The notes: generated by a model not told the origin, from the sequence alone. A DNA stretch of 64,000 nucleotides from Lysinibacillus sp. ZYM-1 (GCF_001308875.1 NZ_KQ465107.1:1-64000), one strand, 5' to 3'; positions 1 to 8,234 are shown, numbered from the stretch's first letter. Translations and numbers: made by a program.

Positions 1-34
1 GTTCGTCCTGAGCCAGGATCAAACTCTCCATAAA
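1..34 (-). rRNA. 16S ribosomal RNA, 5' end only (cut by window edge)
   Basis: Read on the minus strand, the first bases give the universal 16S start (GAGAGTTTGATCCTGGCTCA). The gene runs out of the window to the left, so only about its first 34 bases are visible. The mature 5' end is placed near position 34 by similarity to Bacillus 16S and could be off by a few bases. A strong promoter and a tRNA cluster lie immediately upstream. Confidence 0.95.
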
Positions 35-146
35 AGAAATTTGATTAGCTCAAATTGTTTTGCTGGCATCAATTTTGATGTCCAAAATTTTGTTTCTTTC
101 ACTAGCAAGGCTAGCTACTAAAAACTATATTGATTACGTTTTGCTT

Positions 147-164
147 GTTCAGTTTTCAAGGTTC
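147..164 (-). promoter_or_regulatory. rRNA leader boxA-like element
   Basis: On the minus strand this reads GAACCTTGAAAACTGAAC, close to the conserved TGAAAACTGAA leader/antitermination element found before 16S and 23S genes in Bacillus. It lies between the rrn promoter and the 16S start, where such an element is expected. The match is by eye. Confidence 0.55.
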
Positions 165-192
165 ACACATTGTCCAATCAGACAACTATTTC

Positions 193-221
193 ATCTTATC
201 AAACAACCAAATGGTTGTCAA
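193..221 (-). promoter_or_regulatory. rRNA operon promoter (sigma-A)
   Basis: TTGACA at 216-221, a 17-bp spacer, and TAAGAT at 193-198, read on the minus strand. The -35 box starts only ten bases after the CCA end of tRNA-Gly. The leader to the 16S start is about 155 bases. No terminator separates the tRNA cluster from this promoter. Confidence 0.85.
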
Positions 222-230
222 CACTTTTTT

Positions 231-304
231 TGGAGCGGGTGATGAGAATCGAACTCACGACATCAGCTTGGAAGGCTGAGGTTTTACCATTAAACTACAC
301 CCGC
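231..304 (-). tRNA. tRNA-Gly(TCC)
   Basis: Cloverleaf with acceptor GCGGGTG pairing CACCCGC, anticodon loop CTTCCAA (anticodon TCC), GTTCGATTC T-loop, and an encoded CCA end. It is the last tRNA of the cluster before the rRNA promoter. Confidence 0.96.
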
Positions 305-317
305 ATTTTATAAAATT

Positions 318-394
<77 letters not shown>

Positions 395-411
395 ATATAT
401 ATAATTGACTT

Positions 412-497
<86 letters not shown>

Positions 498-565
498 ATT
501 CGATTAGTAACTTTCTCATTATACTATAACGATATAGAAAGTCAACCTTTTTCCTTAAGAAAAGA

Positions 566-638
566 TGAGCCATGAAGGACTCGAACCTTCGACCCTCTGA
601 TTAAAAGTCAGATGCTCTACCAACTGAGCTAATGGCTC
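566..638 (-). tRNA. tRNA-Lys(TTT)
   Basis: Acceptor GAGCCAT/ATGGCTC, anticodon loop CTTTTAA (anticodon TTT), discriminator A. CCA is not encoded, unlike most neighbours, so it must be added after transcription. Confidence 0.95.
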
Positions 639-653
639 AAATTAAGAAATGAA

Positions 654-728
654 TGGCTGGGGTACTAGGATTCGAACCTAGGCATGACGGAATCAAAATC
701 CGTTGCCTTACCGCTTGGCTATACCCCA
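654..728 (-). tRNA. tRNA-Gln(TTG)
   Basis: Acceptor TGGGGTA, anticodon loop TTTTGAT (anticodon TTG), T-loop GTTCGAATC, encoded CCA. Confidence 0.95.
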
Positions 729-733
729 ATAAG

Positions 734-809
734 TGGCGGTCCCGACCGGGATCGAACCGGCGATCTCCTGCGTGACAGGCAGGCATGTTAACCGCTACAC
801 CACGGGACC
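734..809 (-). tRNA. tRNA-Asp(GTC)
   Basis: Acceptor GGTCCCG/CGGGACC, anticodon loop CTGTCAC (anticodon GTC), encoded CCA. Confidence 0.95.
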
Positions 810-837
810 ATTATTATTGTATTTAAAATTATGAAAA

Positions 838-909
838 TGACCCCTACGGGATTCGAACCCGTGTTACCGCCGTGAAAGGGCGGTGTCTTAACCGCTTGAC
901 CAAGGGGCC
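838..909 (-). tRNA. tRNA-Glu(TTC)
   Basis: Acceptor GGCCCCT, anticodon loop CTTTCAC (anticodon TTC), T-loop GTTCGAATC, discriminator A, no encoded CCA. Confidence 0.95.
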
Positions 910-910
910 A

Positions 911-987
911 TGGCTCCGAAGGCAGGACTCGAACCTGCGACAACCTGATTAACAGTCAGGTGCTACTACCAACTGAGCTACTTCGGA
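911..987 (-). tRNA. tRNA-Asn(GTT)
   Basis: First tRNA of the cluster. Acceptor TCCGAAG/CTTCGGA, anticodon loop CTGTTAA (anticodon GTT), encoded CCA. A strong promoter lies about 45 bases upstream. Confidence 0.95.
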
Positions 988-1031
988 ATAATTAATGTTA
1001 TGTTGTCGTTGTTATCTTGTCGACTTTTACT

Positions 1032-1060
1032 ATTATAGGGATAACTCAACAATACGTCAA
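1032..1060 (-). promoter_or_regulatory. tRNA cluster promoter (sigma-A) with A-rich upstream tract
   Basis: TTGACG at 1055-1060, 17-bp spacer, perfect TATAAT at 1032-1037, minus strand. On that strand an A-rich tract (1061-1080) sits just upstream of the -35 box, as in an UP element. Drives the eight tRNAs and perhaps the 16S operon by readthrough. Confidence 0.85.
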
Positions 1061-1077
1061 TCTTTTTTTGTTTTTTT

Positions 1078-1536
1078 TTACTCCAATAATTTAAGCCCCC
1101 CTAAACACTTGCTACAACAATACTTTTCAACATTCATTTTTATTTTCCTTACATATAGTCGCTGGCAATTAACACAAGTATATGTGTAGCGTCGCTGTTT
1201 TTTAGTAGATGATTTAGAAGTATGTAATGTTGAACAAAAACGTGGTGCATTTACATTTCTTAATAGTTCCCTGAAATCTTTATCTCGATGCTGATATCCC
1301 TTACCTTCGATATGTAAATGGTAATGACACAATTCATGAAGTACAATGCCTTGGATTTCTTTAAGACCGTATAACTCATAGGCTTTGGGATTGATCTCGA
1401 TATTGTGAGATTGTAAAAGATACCGACCGCCAGTTGAACGTAATCTCCCATTAAAATAAGCTTGATGCATAAATGGCTTTTGAAAACTTTCCAAAGAAAT
1501 TTGACACACAAGCTGTTGTAGCTCCTCATTGTCCAT
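1078..1536 (-). CDS. SprT-like zinc metalloprotease-fold protein (YdcK family)
   Basis: A 152-residue protein with the zinc site HELCH at residues 67-71 followed by further His residues, and a C-terminal zinc ribbon with two Cys pairs (CVNC and CSKC). This is the SprT-like architecture and the usual length of Bacillus YdcK. The start at 1536 is chosen because GGAGGTGATC precedes it; an in-frame upstream Met lacks this site. It lies downstream of tex, as in B. subtilis, with an inverted repeat between them. The substrate is not known; a role in protease-like clearance of DNA-bound protein is only suggested by distant SPRTN relatives. Confidence 0.85.
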   Translation of the reverse strand: MDNEELQQLVCQISLESFQKPFMHQAYFNGRLRSTGGRYLLQSHNIEINPKAYELYGLKEIQGIVLHELCHYHLHIEGKGYQHRDKDFRELLRNVNAPRFCSTLHTSKSSTKKQRRYTYTCVNCQRLYVRKIKMNVEKYCCSKCLGGLKLLE

Positions 1537-1560
1537 CTTGATCACCTCCAACAACAAGAA

Positions 1561-1591
1561 TACCACACTGTGTAGTATGCACAGTGTGGTA
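1561..1591 (-). terminator. Perfect 12-bp hairpin between tex and sprT
   Basis: Arms at 1561-1572 and 1580-1591 with a 7-base loop. The downstream side on the minus strand has only a broken T tract, then the sprT ribosome site. It is probably a partial terminator or a processing/stability stem rather than a full stop. Confidence 0.5.
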
Positions 1592-1603
1592 ATTATTTAT
1601 TAC

Positions 1604-3775
1604 TCAATCTATTGTTTGATTTTTAGGCGGAAGCATTGTTAAAGAAATGCGTCCTTTATTTACATCAATCTGTTCTACCCAAACGGTTACAATATCACCT
1701 AATGCAACAACTTCTAATGGATGTTTAATACGTCTATTTTGAAGTTTTGATATATGCACAAGTCCATCTTGTTTAACGCCAATATCAACAAAAGCCCCGA
1801 AGTCTACTACATTTCGAACAGTTCCCTGTAGCTCCATACCCACTTTTAAATCTTCCATTTTTAATACATCGGTTTTAAGCAATGGCTGAGGAAAGGCATC
1901 ACGCGGGTCACGACTTGGCTTCATTAAAGTATCTACAATATCTCGAATCGTTACAACACCGATTTCTAGCACATCACTTAATGTTTGGATATTTAAAGCT
2001 GCAATAGCTTCTTCTGCTTTCTGCGTCCCAAGCTCTTTTTTATCGATTTTCGCCTCTGCTAAAATTTGTTCAGCAAGATTATAGCTTTCCGGGTGGATAC
2101 CCGTAGCGTCAAATGGATTTTTCGCCTCAGAGATACGTAAGAAACCAATTGCTTGTTCGTAGGTTTTCGCACCTAGCCTTGGGATTTTTTTTAACTGCAC
2201 ACGCGTAGTAAATTGACCATTTTCTTCGCGAACCTTTACGATATTCTCTGCAACAGTTTTTGATAAACCAGAAACATATTGTAAGAGTGATGAAGAGGCC
2301 GTGTTTACATCAACCCCCACTTGGTTAACAGCTGTTTCTACTATAAATGTTAGTGATTCATTTAATTTTTTTTGAGAAACATCATGCTGATACTGACCAA
2401 CGCCAACAGCTTTTGGTTCAATTTTCACTAACTCTGATAATGGATCTTGTAAACGACGAGCAATGGACACCGCGCTTCGTTGCTCAACCTGTAAATCCGG
2501 GAATTCTGTACGGGCAATGTCAGATGCTGAGTAAACAGACGCCCCCGCTTCATTGACAATAACGTAGGCTACGTCAGTAGTTAGCTCGTTCAATACATCC
2601 ACTATAAATTGTTCTGTTTCACGAGAAGCTGTACCGTTTCCGATTGCAATAATACTTATTGGATATTTAGCTAAAATTGCTTTTACAACAGCTTTTGATT
2701 TTGCCACATCTGGTTTAGGTGGATGTGGATAGATAGCAGTAACCTCTAGCATCTTCCCTGTTTCATCTACAATAGCTAATTTACAACCTGTACGATAAGC
2801 TGGGTCGACTCCCAAGACATATTTACCTTTCATAGGAGGCTGTAGTAATAGATTACGTAAATTCTCAGAGAAAATATGAATAGCTTGTGTTTCTGCTTTT
2901 TCTGTAAGCTCATTACGTATTTCTCTTTCAATAGATGGTTGAATTAAACGCTTGTACGAATCCTCTATAGCCAGCTTCACTTCAACAATAGCAGGAGACG
3001 ATCCCGTTGCTGGTATCCATTCCTTCCACATGATCATCAATACTCGGTCCACTGGTACACGGATCGAAACTTTCAAAACGTCTTCCTTTTCTCCACGATT
3101 TATCGCTAAAATACGATGAGGAACAATACGATTAACAGGTTCCTCATAATCGTAATACATTTCAAATACATTTTTTTCGTCCGTTTCTGCATTTTTTACA
3201 TTCGTTACAAGTACACCATCTTTCAACGAATAGGAACGAATTTTCTCACGGATAGCAGCATCATCAGCAAAGCGTTCTGCTAAAATATCTCTTGCTCCTG
3301 CAAGCGCGTCTTCAGCATTGGCTACCTGATCATTATCCACAAATTTAACAGCTAATTGTTCTAATGTGTCATTACTAAAACCTAATAAAAGTTCTGCAAG
3401 AGGTTCTAATCCCTTTTCTTTTGCAATAGTTGCCTTAGTACGTCGTTTTTGCTTATAGGGTCTATATAAATCCTCCACACGCTGTAAGACTGTTGCTGAT
3501 AAAATGGATTTTTCTAATTCTGGTGTAAGCTTTTCTTGCTCTTGGATTAATCGGATAACCTCTTCTTTACGTTGTTCGAGCTGCTGTATGTAGTGATAAC
3601 GATCCTCTACAGCTTTAATTTGCACCTCATCAAGGGATCCCGTTACTTCTTTTCGATAACGAGCAATAAATGGTACGGTATTTCCCTCTTCTAATAATTT
3701 AATTACAGCATCTACTTGCCCTGGTTTGACCGCTACATCTTTTGCAATGAGCTGTAACATTTGTTTTTGTTCCAC
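1604..3775 (-). CDS. tex: Tex, transcription accessory RNA-binding protein
   Basis: The 723-residue product has the Tex/YdcI layout: helical N-terminal region with the conserved segment GNTVPFIARYRKEVTG near residue 32, a YqgF/RNase H-like core (GVDPAYRTGCKLA), helix-hairpin-helix region, and a C-terminal S1 domain (about residues 645-715, VVDFGAFVDIG). Tex binds RNA in the cytoplasm and acts on transcription complexes. Start is GTG at 3775, after AAAGGTAG. It is separated from sigB by a strong terminator, so it is probably its own unit. Gene order sigB-tex-sprT matches B. subtilis except that rsbX is missing. Confidence 0.95.
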   Translation of the reverse strand: MEQKQMLQLIAKDVAVKPGQVDAVIKLLEEGNTVPFIARYRKEVTGSLDEVQIKAVEDRYHYIQQLEQRKEEVIRLIQEQEKLTPELEKSILSATVLQRVEDLYRPYKQKRRTKATIAKEKGLEPLAELLLGFSNDTLEQLAVKFVDNDQVANAEDALAGARDILAERFADDAAIREKIRSYSLKDGVLVTNVKNAETDEKNVFEMYYDYEEPVNRIVPHRILAINRGEKEDVLKVSIRVPVDRVLMIMWKEWIPATGSSPAIVEVKLAIEDSYKRLIQPSIEREIRNELTEKAETQAIHIFSENLRNLLLQPPMKGKYVLGVDPAYRTGCKLAIVDETGKMLEVTAIYPHPPKPDVAKSKAVVKAILAKYPISIIAIGNGTASRETEQFIVDVLNELTTDVAYVIVNEAGASVYSASDIARTEFPDLQVEQRSAVSIARRLQDPLSELVKIEPKAVGVGQYQHDVSQKKLNESLTFIVETAVNQVGVDVNTASSSLLQYVSGLSKTVAENIVKVREENGQFTTRVQLKKIPRLGAKTYEQAIGFLRISEAKNPFDATGIHPESYNLAEQILAEAKIDKKELGTQKAEEAIAALNIQTLSDVLEIGVVTIRDIVDTLMKPSRDPRDAFPQPLLKTDVLKMEDLKVGMELQGTVRNVVDFGAFVDIGVKQDGLVHISKLQNRRIKHPLEVVALGDIVTVWVEQIDVNKGRISLTMLPPKNQTID

Positions 3776-3826
3776 ATCATCACTACCTTTTTCTTTTCAT
3801 TTTACCATTACACTTAACTAAAAATG

Positions 3827-3868
3827 CAAAAAAATAGTCTACCCAGACGAATATGAGTAGACTATTTT
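3827..3868 (-). terminator. Terminator of the rsb-sigB operon
   Basis: Inverted repeat AAAATAGTCTAC ... GTAGACTATTTT (3831-3868), continuing on the minus strand into a T run. Ends transcription after sigB and before tex. Confidence 0.85.
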
Positions 3869-3917
3869 CAGTCATTTTAAGGGTGTTAAGTATGATTAAC
3901 AACACACCATGGATGGA

Positions 3918-4703
3918 TTAGAGCGAAACACCGCCACTTGCTAGAATAGCCTCTTGTAATTTCTTTATTGCTTTTCTTTGTATTCTAGATACATGCATTT
4001 GAGAAATTCCTAATCGTTCTCCAGCTTCTTTTTGACTAAGTTGCTCTAAATATGTAAGCTGAATAATTTGTCTTTCTCTTTCATTTAAAACAACCATTGC
4101 TTCTGAAACAATCATTCGTTTATCAGTTATTTCATAGCCATCGTCTTCCCTACCTAAAATATCGAACAGCGTAACTGTACTACCATCTGAATCTGACTCT
4201 ATTGAATGATCCATAGAAAGAGCTTGATAACTACGGCTCATTTCCATAGCCTCTAATACCTCTTCCTCCGCTACCTCTAAACGCTCGGCAATTTCTTTAA
4301 TGGATGGAGAACGCTGCAATTCAATTGTCAGCGCCTCCACTGTTGTTTTGATTCTCGGGCCTATTTCTTTTATTCGTCTAGGTACATGAACATCCCATGT
4401 TTTATCACGTAAAAAGCGTTTGATTTCCCCTACAATTGTTGGCACAGCAAATGCTTCAAAACTACGACCAAAATTTGGATCAAAACGTCTAATTGCACCT
4501 AGTAATCCCAGCATCCCTACTTGAACAATATCATCATAATAAGATTTACCATTCGAATATTTCCGTGCTATTGACTCAACTAGATATCGATAATGAATCA
4601 CTAAGTTCGTTTGTGCTTCATCATCCTCCGTTGACTGGTACAATTCAATCCACTTTAATACATCTTCCTTGGATGAAGATTTATGTAGTGATTCTTTCGA
4701 CAT
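3918..4703 (-). CDS. sigB: RNA polymerase sigma factor SigB (general stress)
   Basis: A 261-residue sigma-70 group 3 factor with region 2 (YYDDIVQVGMLGLLGAIRRFD), region 3, and a region 4 helix-turn-helix near the end (QKEAGERLGISQMHVSRIQR). It directs the general stress regulon in Bacillaceae. Start is placed at 4703, preceded by AGGTGG; a Met at 4730 has no ribosome site. The gene overlaps rsbW by 23 bases, allowing translational coupling with its anti-sigma factor. No rsbX follows; a terminator does. Confidence 0.95.
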   Translation of the reverse strand: MSKESLHKSSSKEDVLKWIELYQSTEDDEAQTNLVIHYRYLVESIARKYSNGKSYYDDIVQVGMLGLLGAIRRFDPNFGRSFEAFAVPTIVGEIKRFLRDKTWDVHVPRRIKEIGPRIKTTVEALTIELQRSPSIKEIAERLEVAEEEVLEAMEMSRSYQALSMDHSIESDSDGSTVTLFDILGREDDGYEITDKRMIVSEAMVVLNERERQIIQLTYLEQLSQKEAGERLGISQMHVSRIQRKAIKKLQEAILASGGVSL

Positions 4704-5151
4704 TTTTTTCCACCTGCTCCCTAGTGACATACTTTGTCATAAAGACAGTTACGCCACCATCGTTATTGATCATCACCTCATCCATCAAAGTTTCCATTAA
4801 ATATAGTCCTAACCCACCTTCTCTTAGCCCTGCAATGTTTTCCTCAGGATGGTACGGTCCAATCTTAGACTTGATCTCTTCAAAATTAAAACTATTGCCA
4901 TAATCAGCAATCATCATTTCCATTTTATGGTCATACAACGCACACCCGATGACGATTTCACCTTCTTCATCTTCTTTATAAGCATGGTGTACAACATTAG
5001 TCACAGCCTCACTTGCAGCAATTTTTAAGTCTTCGATATCATCATAATTAAAGCCAATCCTACTTGCTAAGCCCGAGACAGTTAACCGAATAACACTGAC
5101 AAATTGCGGTTTAGCAGGAACTCTAATTTCAATATAGTCAAATTCCTTCAT
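4681..5151 (-). CDS. rsbW: Anti-sigma-B factor and serine kinase RsbW
   Basis: 156 residues of GHKL (HATPase_c) type: N-box EAVTNVVHHAY near residue 50 and the ATP-lid/G motif GGLGLYLMETLMDEV near residue 112. RsbW binds SigB to keep it from RNA polymerase and phosphorylates RsbV. The start overlaps the rsbV stop as TAATG and the 3' end overlaps sigB, so rsbV-rsbW-sigB are translationally coupled. Confidence 0.95.
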   Translation of the reverse strand: MKEFDYIEIRVPAKPQFVSVIRLTVSGLASRIGFNYDDIEDLKIAASEAVTNVVHHAYKEDEEGEIVIGCALYDHKMEMMIADYGNSFNFEEIKSKIGPYHPEENIAGLREGGLGLYLMETLMDEVMINNDGGVTVFMTKYVTREQVEKNVERITT

Positions 5152-5483
5152 TATCTTAATTCCACCTTTTTATCAGTTTCAATATCCATCAAATCACTTA
5201 GACCAGTAATTTCAAACAATCTTTGTAATCTACTCGATAAACCAACGAGCTTCACTTTGCCATTTTCACGTAATGCTCTTTTGTAAAAAGCAACAAAAAT
5301 CCCTAGTCCCGTACTATCCATGTAATTAACCTTTGATAAATCAAGTTCAACTTCTAATCCTTCTGTAATCTTTACAGCTTCTAATTCCTCTCGTAATCCA
5401 GATGCCGTAAACGTATCAATTTCACCCTCAACAAAGCCAAATAATTTATGATCAATTTCTTTAAAATGTATTGTAACGTCCAT
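5151..5483 (-). CDS. rsbV: Anti-anti-sigma factor RsbV
   Basis: 110-residue STAS-domain protein with the phosphorylation loop NYMDSTGLGIF containing the Ser that RsbW modifies. Dephosphorylated RsbV sequesters RsbW and frees SigB. Start at 5483 follows GGAGGTG; longer in-frame starts reach back into the promoter and are rejected. A sigma-B-like promoter lies in the 63-base gap before it. Confidence 0.95.
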   Translation of the reverse strand: MDVTIHFKEIDHKLFGFVEGEIDTFTASGLREELEAVKITEGLEVELDLSKVNYMDSTGLGIFVAFYKRALRENGKVKLVGLSSRLQRLFEITGLSDLMDIETDKKVELR

Positions 5484-5520
5484 ATAGCACACCTCCACCA
5501 TATTTGTTAGACTATTTTCT

Positions 5521-5546
5521 GTTCCCTGTTTCATTAAAACGTAAAC
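5521..5546 (-). promoter_or_regulatory. Candidate sigma-B promoter before rsbV
   Basis: Minus strand reads GTTTAC, a 14-base spacer, then GGGAAC, against the sigma-B consensus GTTTAA-N12-15-GGG(A/T)A(A/T). It starts directly after the rsbU stop codon, the same position as the autoregulatory sigma-B promoter of B. subtilis. Confidence 0.7.
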
Positions 5547-6551
5547 CTATTTTTTTAAAATAACTACAGTAAAATCATCAGAAAGTTTAAAATTCTGTAC
5601 TTTCTCTATCTCTCTATAAAGAAGCTGACACAATTGCTGGGCTGTTAAATACTTATTTTCTTTTATGAGTGCTGTAATAATCTCTCGTGAATTTAAGTCA
5701 TCCAGTGCTCTAAACTCTGTTACTCCATCGGTCATCATGATGATCAAATCATCTTCCTCTAAAACAATTTCATGAAACGTATATTTTGTTTCAGGCAATA
5801 CACCTAATAATAAGCCTTTAGCTTCTAAAGAAACAAACTCATCATGCTTTGCCATATAATGTAAAGCCGGTTCATGCCCTGCCGAAGCATAGGAAAATAT
5901 GTTTTGGCGAATATCTAAGCAACCATAGAACATAGAAACAAACATGCTATCATCAACACCTTTTTCAATTACCCTGTTGATGACTTCTAAAACATATGAA
6001 GGATCTTTATAGGCATAACCCAATGTCTCAAGTCCATATTTCACCATCGACATGCATAGGGCGGCAGGTACTCCCTTCCCCACTACATCTGTCACAGCCA
6101 TACTTAAATACTCTTCTCGATCATGAAAAAAATGTACATAATCACCATTCATTTTACGAATAGGAACAGAGATCATTCCTATATCAATACTGTGCAGCTG
6201 GGGTACATGTGATTTTAATAAAGTCTTTTGAATATTAGTTGCGATTTTCATTTCCATCTCGTACTCCGCTTGTTTTTGAAGTAAGCTTTGATGCTCTCGA
6301 TGTGCCATGCCATAATGTACCATTACTTCAATGAGAAAATCATATGCTGGCTGCGATTCACTCATTCGATCAGGAAATATTTGTTCAACAGCATTTTTAT
6401 GAATACTCACGACATCCTCTGGAGCTATATTTTTTTGAATTAATTGACGTGTGAAATTTTGAGCAATATATAAGTTTCTTTCCGTTTGATTAACCATATA
6501 ATCTGACAATATCTTTTTATACTGGGCTTCTAATTGTTTCAATTTCTTCAC
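5547..6551 (-). CDS. rsbU: Phosphoserine phosphatase RsbU (RsbV-P phosphatase)
   Basis: 334 residues. The N-terminal helical domain (about 1-85, with IAQNFTRQLI and FLIEVMVHYGMAH) is the part that binds RsbT in the family. The C-terminal PP2C/SpoIIE domain shows the metal motifs GDYVHFF, VTDVVGKGVPAALCMSMVKY, SAGHEPALHY and TDGVTEF. It removes phosphate from RsbV. Start is a GTG three bases after the rsbT stop. Retention of the full N-terminal domain argues that RsbT is its working activator here. Confidence 0.95.
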   Translation of the reverse strand: MKKLKQLEAQYKKILSDYMVNQTERNLYIAQNFTRQLIQKNIAPEDVVSIHKNAVEQIFPDRMSESQPAYDFLIEVMVHYGMAHREHQSLLQKQAEYEMEMKIATNIQKTLLKSHVPQLHSIDIGMISVPIRKMNGDYVHFFHDREEYLSMAVTDVVGKGVPAALCMSMVKYGLETLGYAYKDPSYVLEVINRVIEKGVDDSMFVSMFYGCLDIRQNIFSYASAGHEPALHYMAKHDEFVSLEAKGLLLGVLPETKYTFHEIVLEEDDLIIMMTDGVTEFRALDDLNSREIITALIKENKYLTAQQLCQLLYREIEKVQNFKLSDDFTVVILKK

Positions 6552-6554
6552 GTC

Positions 6555-6956
6555 CTAACGCAGCCATTTTTCTGTCCGTATTATTGTACCCTCTCCAACG
6601 ACAGATTGAATGTCTAAGTTGTCCATCAATCGCTTAACACCCGGAAGGCCAGCACCTAGTCCCCCAGAAGTAGAATAACCATCCTCCATTACCTTGCGAA
6701 CATCCTTAATTCCAGGTCCTCGATCAGTTGCAACAACTACGATTTTCTTTTCAGTTTCTGACTCGACCCTTTCAATTTCAATCACACCTATACTCGCATA
6801 TAAATAGATATTCCTTGCTAATTCACTAATAGCAGTGGTTATACGAGCTTGATCAACAGTGCCAAATCCAAGTGCCTTTGCCTCATTGCGCCCCAGTTGT
6901 CTTGCTGCAACAATATCCCACTCTGTAATAATTTCAACCGAAGACTTACTTGTCAC
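6555..6956 (-). CDS. rsbT: Switch kinase RsbT, activator of RsbU
   Basis: 133-residue GHKL kinase with ARQLGRNEAKALGFGTVDQA, SELARNIYLYA (N-box), DRGPGIKD (G1) and GLGAGLPGVKRLMD (G2). In B. subtilis RsbT is held by RsbR/RsbS stressosomes and released under stress to activate RsbU. Start is GTG at 6956 after TGGAGGGA. The genes for RsbR and RsbS, normally just upstream, are not present; 340 bases of AT-rich DNA separate it from ndoA. Confidence 0.93.
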   Translation of the reverse strand: MTSKSSVEIITEWDIVAARQLGRNEAKALGFGTVDQARITTAISELARNIYLYASIGVIEIERVESETEKKIVVVATDRGPGIKDVRKVMEDGYSTSGGLGAGLPGVKRLMDNLDIQSVVGEGTIIRTEKWLR

Positions 6957-7242
6957 TGCTGTCCCTCCATTTCCTTACGGAGTATTACTCTTACACGTTA
7001 ATTCGACATGCTAAACGTAATTTAAACTTTATAGAATTTATAAATGGAATATTCTATGTATATTTTCATATACCTTTTAGAATTTTTTTAATAATCTATT
7101 ATTATTAAAAATCTTGTGTATATCTTAAATCTTTTTCTATTATTTATCAAATATGTCTTAACATAATTACGACTAGATTATTTTCCATCCATACAATATC
7201 TACCCTCGAAATTAAGCAAAATAAGTAAATGAATAGACGAGA
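6957..7242. other. AT-rich gap where rsbR and rsbS would be expected
   Basis: No reading frame or decayed gene is visible on either strand between the ndoA terminator and rsbT. It presumably holds the rsbT promoter, but I find no convincing sigma-A or sigma-B boxes. Confidence 0.6.
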
Positions 7243-7276
7243 CAAAAAAAACATCGAGATATCAATTATCTCGATG
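7243..7276 (-). terminator. Terminator of ndoAI-ndoA
   Basis: Ten-base perfect stem (CATCGAGATA / TATCTCGATG at 7252-7261 and 7267-7276), then nine T residues on the minus strand. It isolates the toxin-antitoxin pair from rsbT. Confidence 0.92.
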
Positions 7277-7296
7277 CTTCTATACACATATGTATA

Positions 7297-7647
7297 TCAA
7301 AATTTAACTAGACCTAAACTGATCATCAGCGCACCATCAACTTTTTCCATCACAGCATGATCAAGTTGCGTAATGCGATCTGTCAATCTTGACTTATCAA
7401 TTGTCCGCACTTGTTCTAGCAAAATAACCGAATCACGTTCAAAACCATACTTTTCAGCATTGATTTCAACGTGTGTCGGTAACTTTGCCTTTTGAATCTG
7501 TGCAGTGATAGCCGCGATGATGACAGTCGGACTAAATCGATTGCCAATATCATTTTGAATAATCAGCACCGGCCTAGTACCCCCTTGTTCAGAGCCTACT
7601 ACCGGTGATAAATCTGCAAAAAAAACGTCACCACGTTTTACATTCAA
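7297..7647 (-). CDS. ndoA: mRNA interferase toxin NdoA (MazF/EndoA)
   Basis: With the TTG start at 7647 the product is 116 residues, the length of B. subtilis EndoA, and nearly collinear with it: [20 protein letters not shown] at the N terminus, [13 protein letters not shown], and KLPTHVEI. MazF-type toxins cut single-stranded RNA at UACAU-like sites. GGGG eight bases upstream supports the start; the upstream in-frame ATGs would fold into the antitoxin gene. It begins five bases after the antitoxin stop. Confidence 0.94.
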   Translation of the reverse strand: MNVKRGDVFFADLSPVVGSEQGGTRPVLIIQNDIGNRFSPTVIIAAITAQIQKAKLPTHVEINAEKYGFERDSVILLEQVRTIDKSRLTDRITQLDHAVMEKVDGALMISLGLVKF

Positions 7648-7651
7648 AGTG

Positions 7652-7915
7652 TCATCCCCCGCTAACGAGACGCTCCACCATATGTTGTGCTTCATATTCT
7701 GCATGCAAGCATTCACTCGCGATCATTAAATTAATATGAGACATTTCAACATATCCTTTAATCATAGCTTCCCGTATTTGATTTGGTTGCTCCTGCATTA
7801 AATTTTTGCGCGCCAAAATACGCACAAAAGATTCACCTTCAATTACTTCCTTTGTTTGTAGAAATAGTCTGTCTTGAACAGCAATTGTAGCTTCTCTTAA
7901 CTTTTTCTCGTACAC
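7652..7915 (-). CDS. ndoAI: Antitoxin NdoAI (EndoAI), divergent N-terminal half
   Basis: An 87-residue protein from a GTG start at 7915, preceded by GGAGGTG; ATG at 7939 is possible but has no ribosome site. The C-terminal part ([15 protein letters not shown] and ending VERLVSGG) is nearly identical in pattern to B. subtilis EndoAI, the toxin-binding region. The N-terminal half ([12 protein letters not shown] onward) should be the ribbon-helix-helix DNA-binding fold but is hard to match residue by residue. It neutralises NdoA and probably represses its own promoter. Confidence 0.85.
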   Translation of the reverse strand: MYEKKLREATIAVQDRLFLQTKEVIEGESFVRILARKNLMQEQPNQIREAMIKGYVEMSHINLMIASECLHAEYEAQHMVERLVSGG

Positions 7916-8234
7916 AGCAAGCACCTCCAACGGAACCATACACTTTTCATTACTTCCCATTCTATCATTGAAAGATATTGTTGAAAAGACATGAAATGAC
8001 AAAATATCTGACAATTTGAAGTACAAATTGTAAAAATATGTTGGCTGTCGAAGGTATATGCCGAATAATTATTATTGCAATACATTACCAGTTATGAATC
8101 ATCTAACATTTGGAAAAGAAATAAGATCTCCAGTGCTAATTAATTTACCAAATTCAACATTACACTCTGGCATGAATGCACATTACATTACACTAAATAT
8201 TGAACGTTAAAATATATTGGCATAAGGGTGTACA
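7916..8234. other. Intergenic region between alr and ndoAI with an inverted repeat
   Basis: Contains a perfect inverted repeat ACAATTT-N7-AAATTGT at 8011-8031, about 100 bases upstream of the antitoxin start, a possible operator for NdoAI. The rest is AT-rich with no gene that I can support. No clear terminator follows alr. Confidence 0.5.

Noticed and set aside
60-242. 60-codon frame across the rRNA leader and tRNA-Gly
   Set aside because: It covers the rRNA promoter, leader and tRNA sequence; no protein gene is expected there.
6957-7242. Decayed rsbR or rsbS between ndoA and rsbT
   Set aside because: I looked for STAS-like fragments in all frames by eye and saw none; the region is too short and AT-rich.
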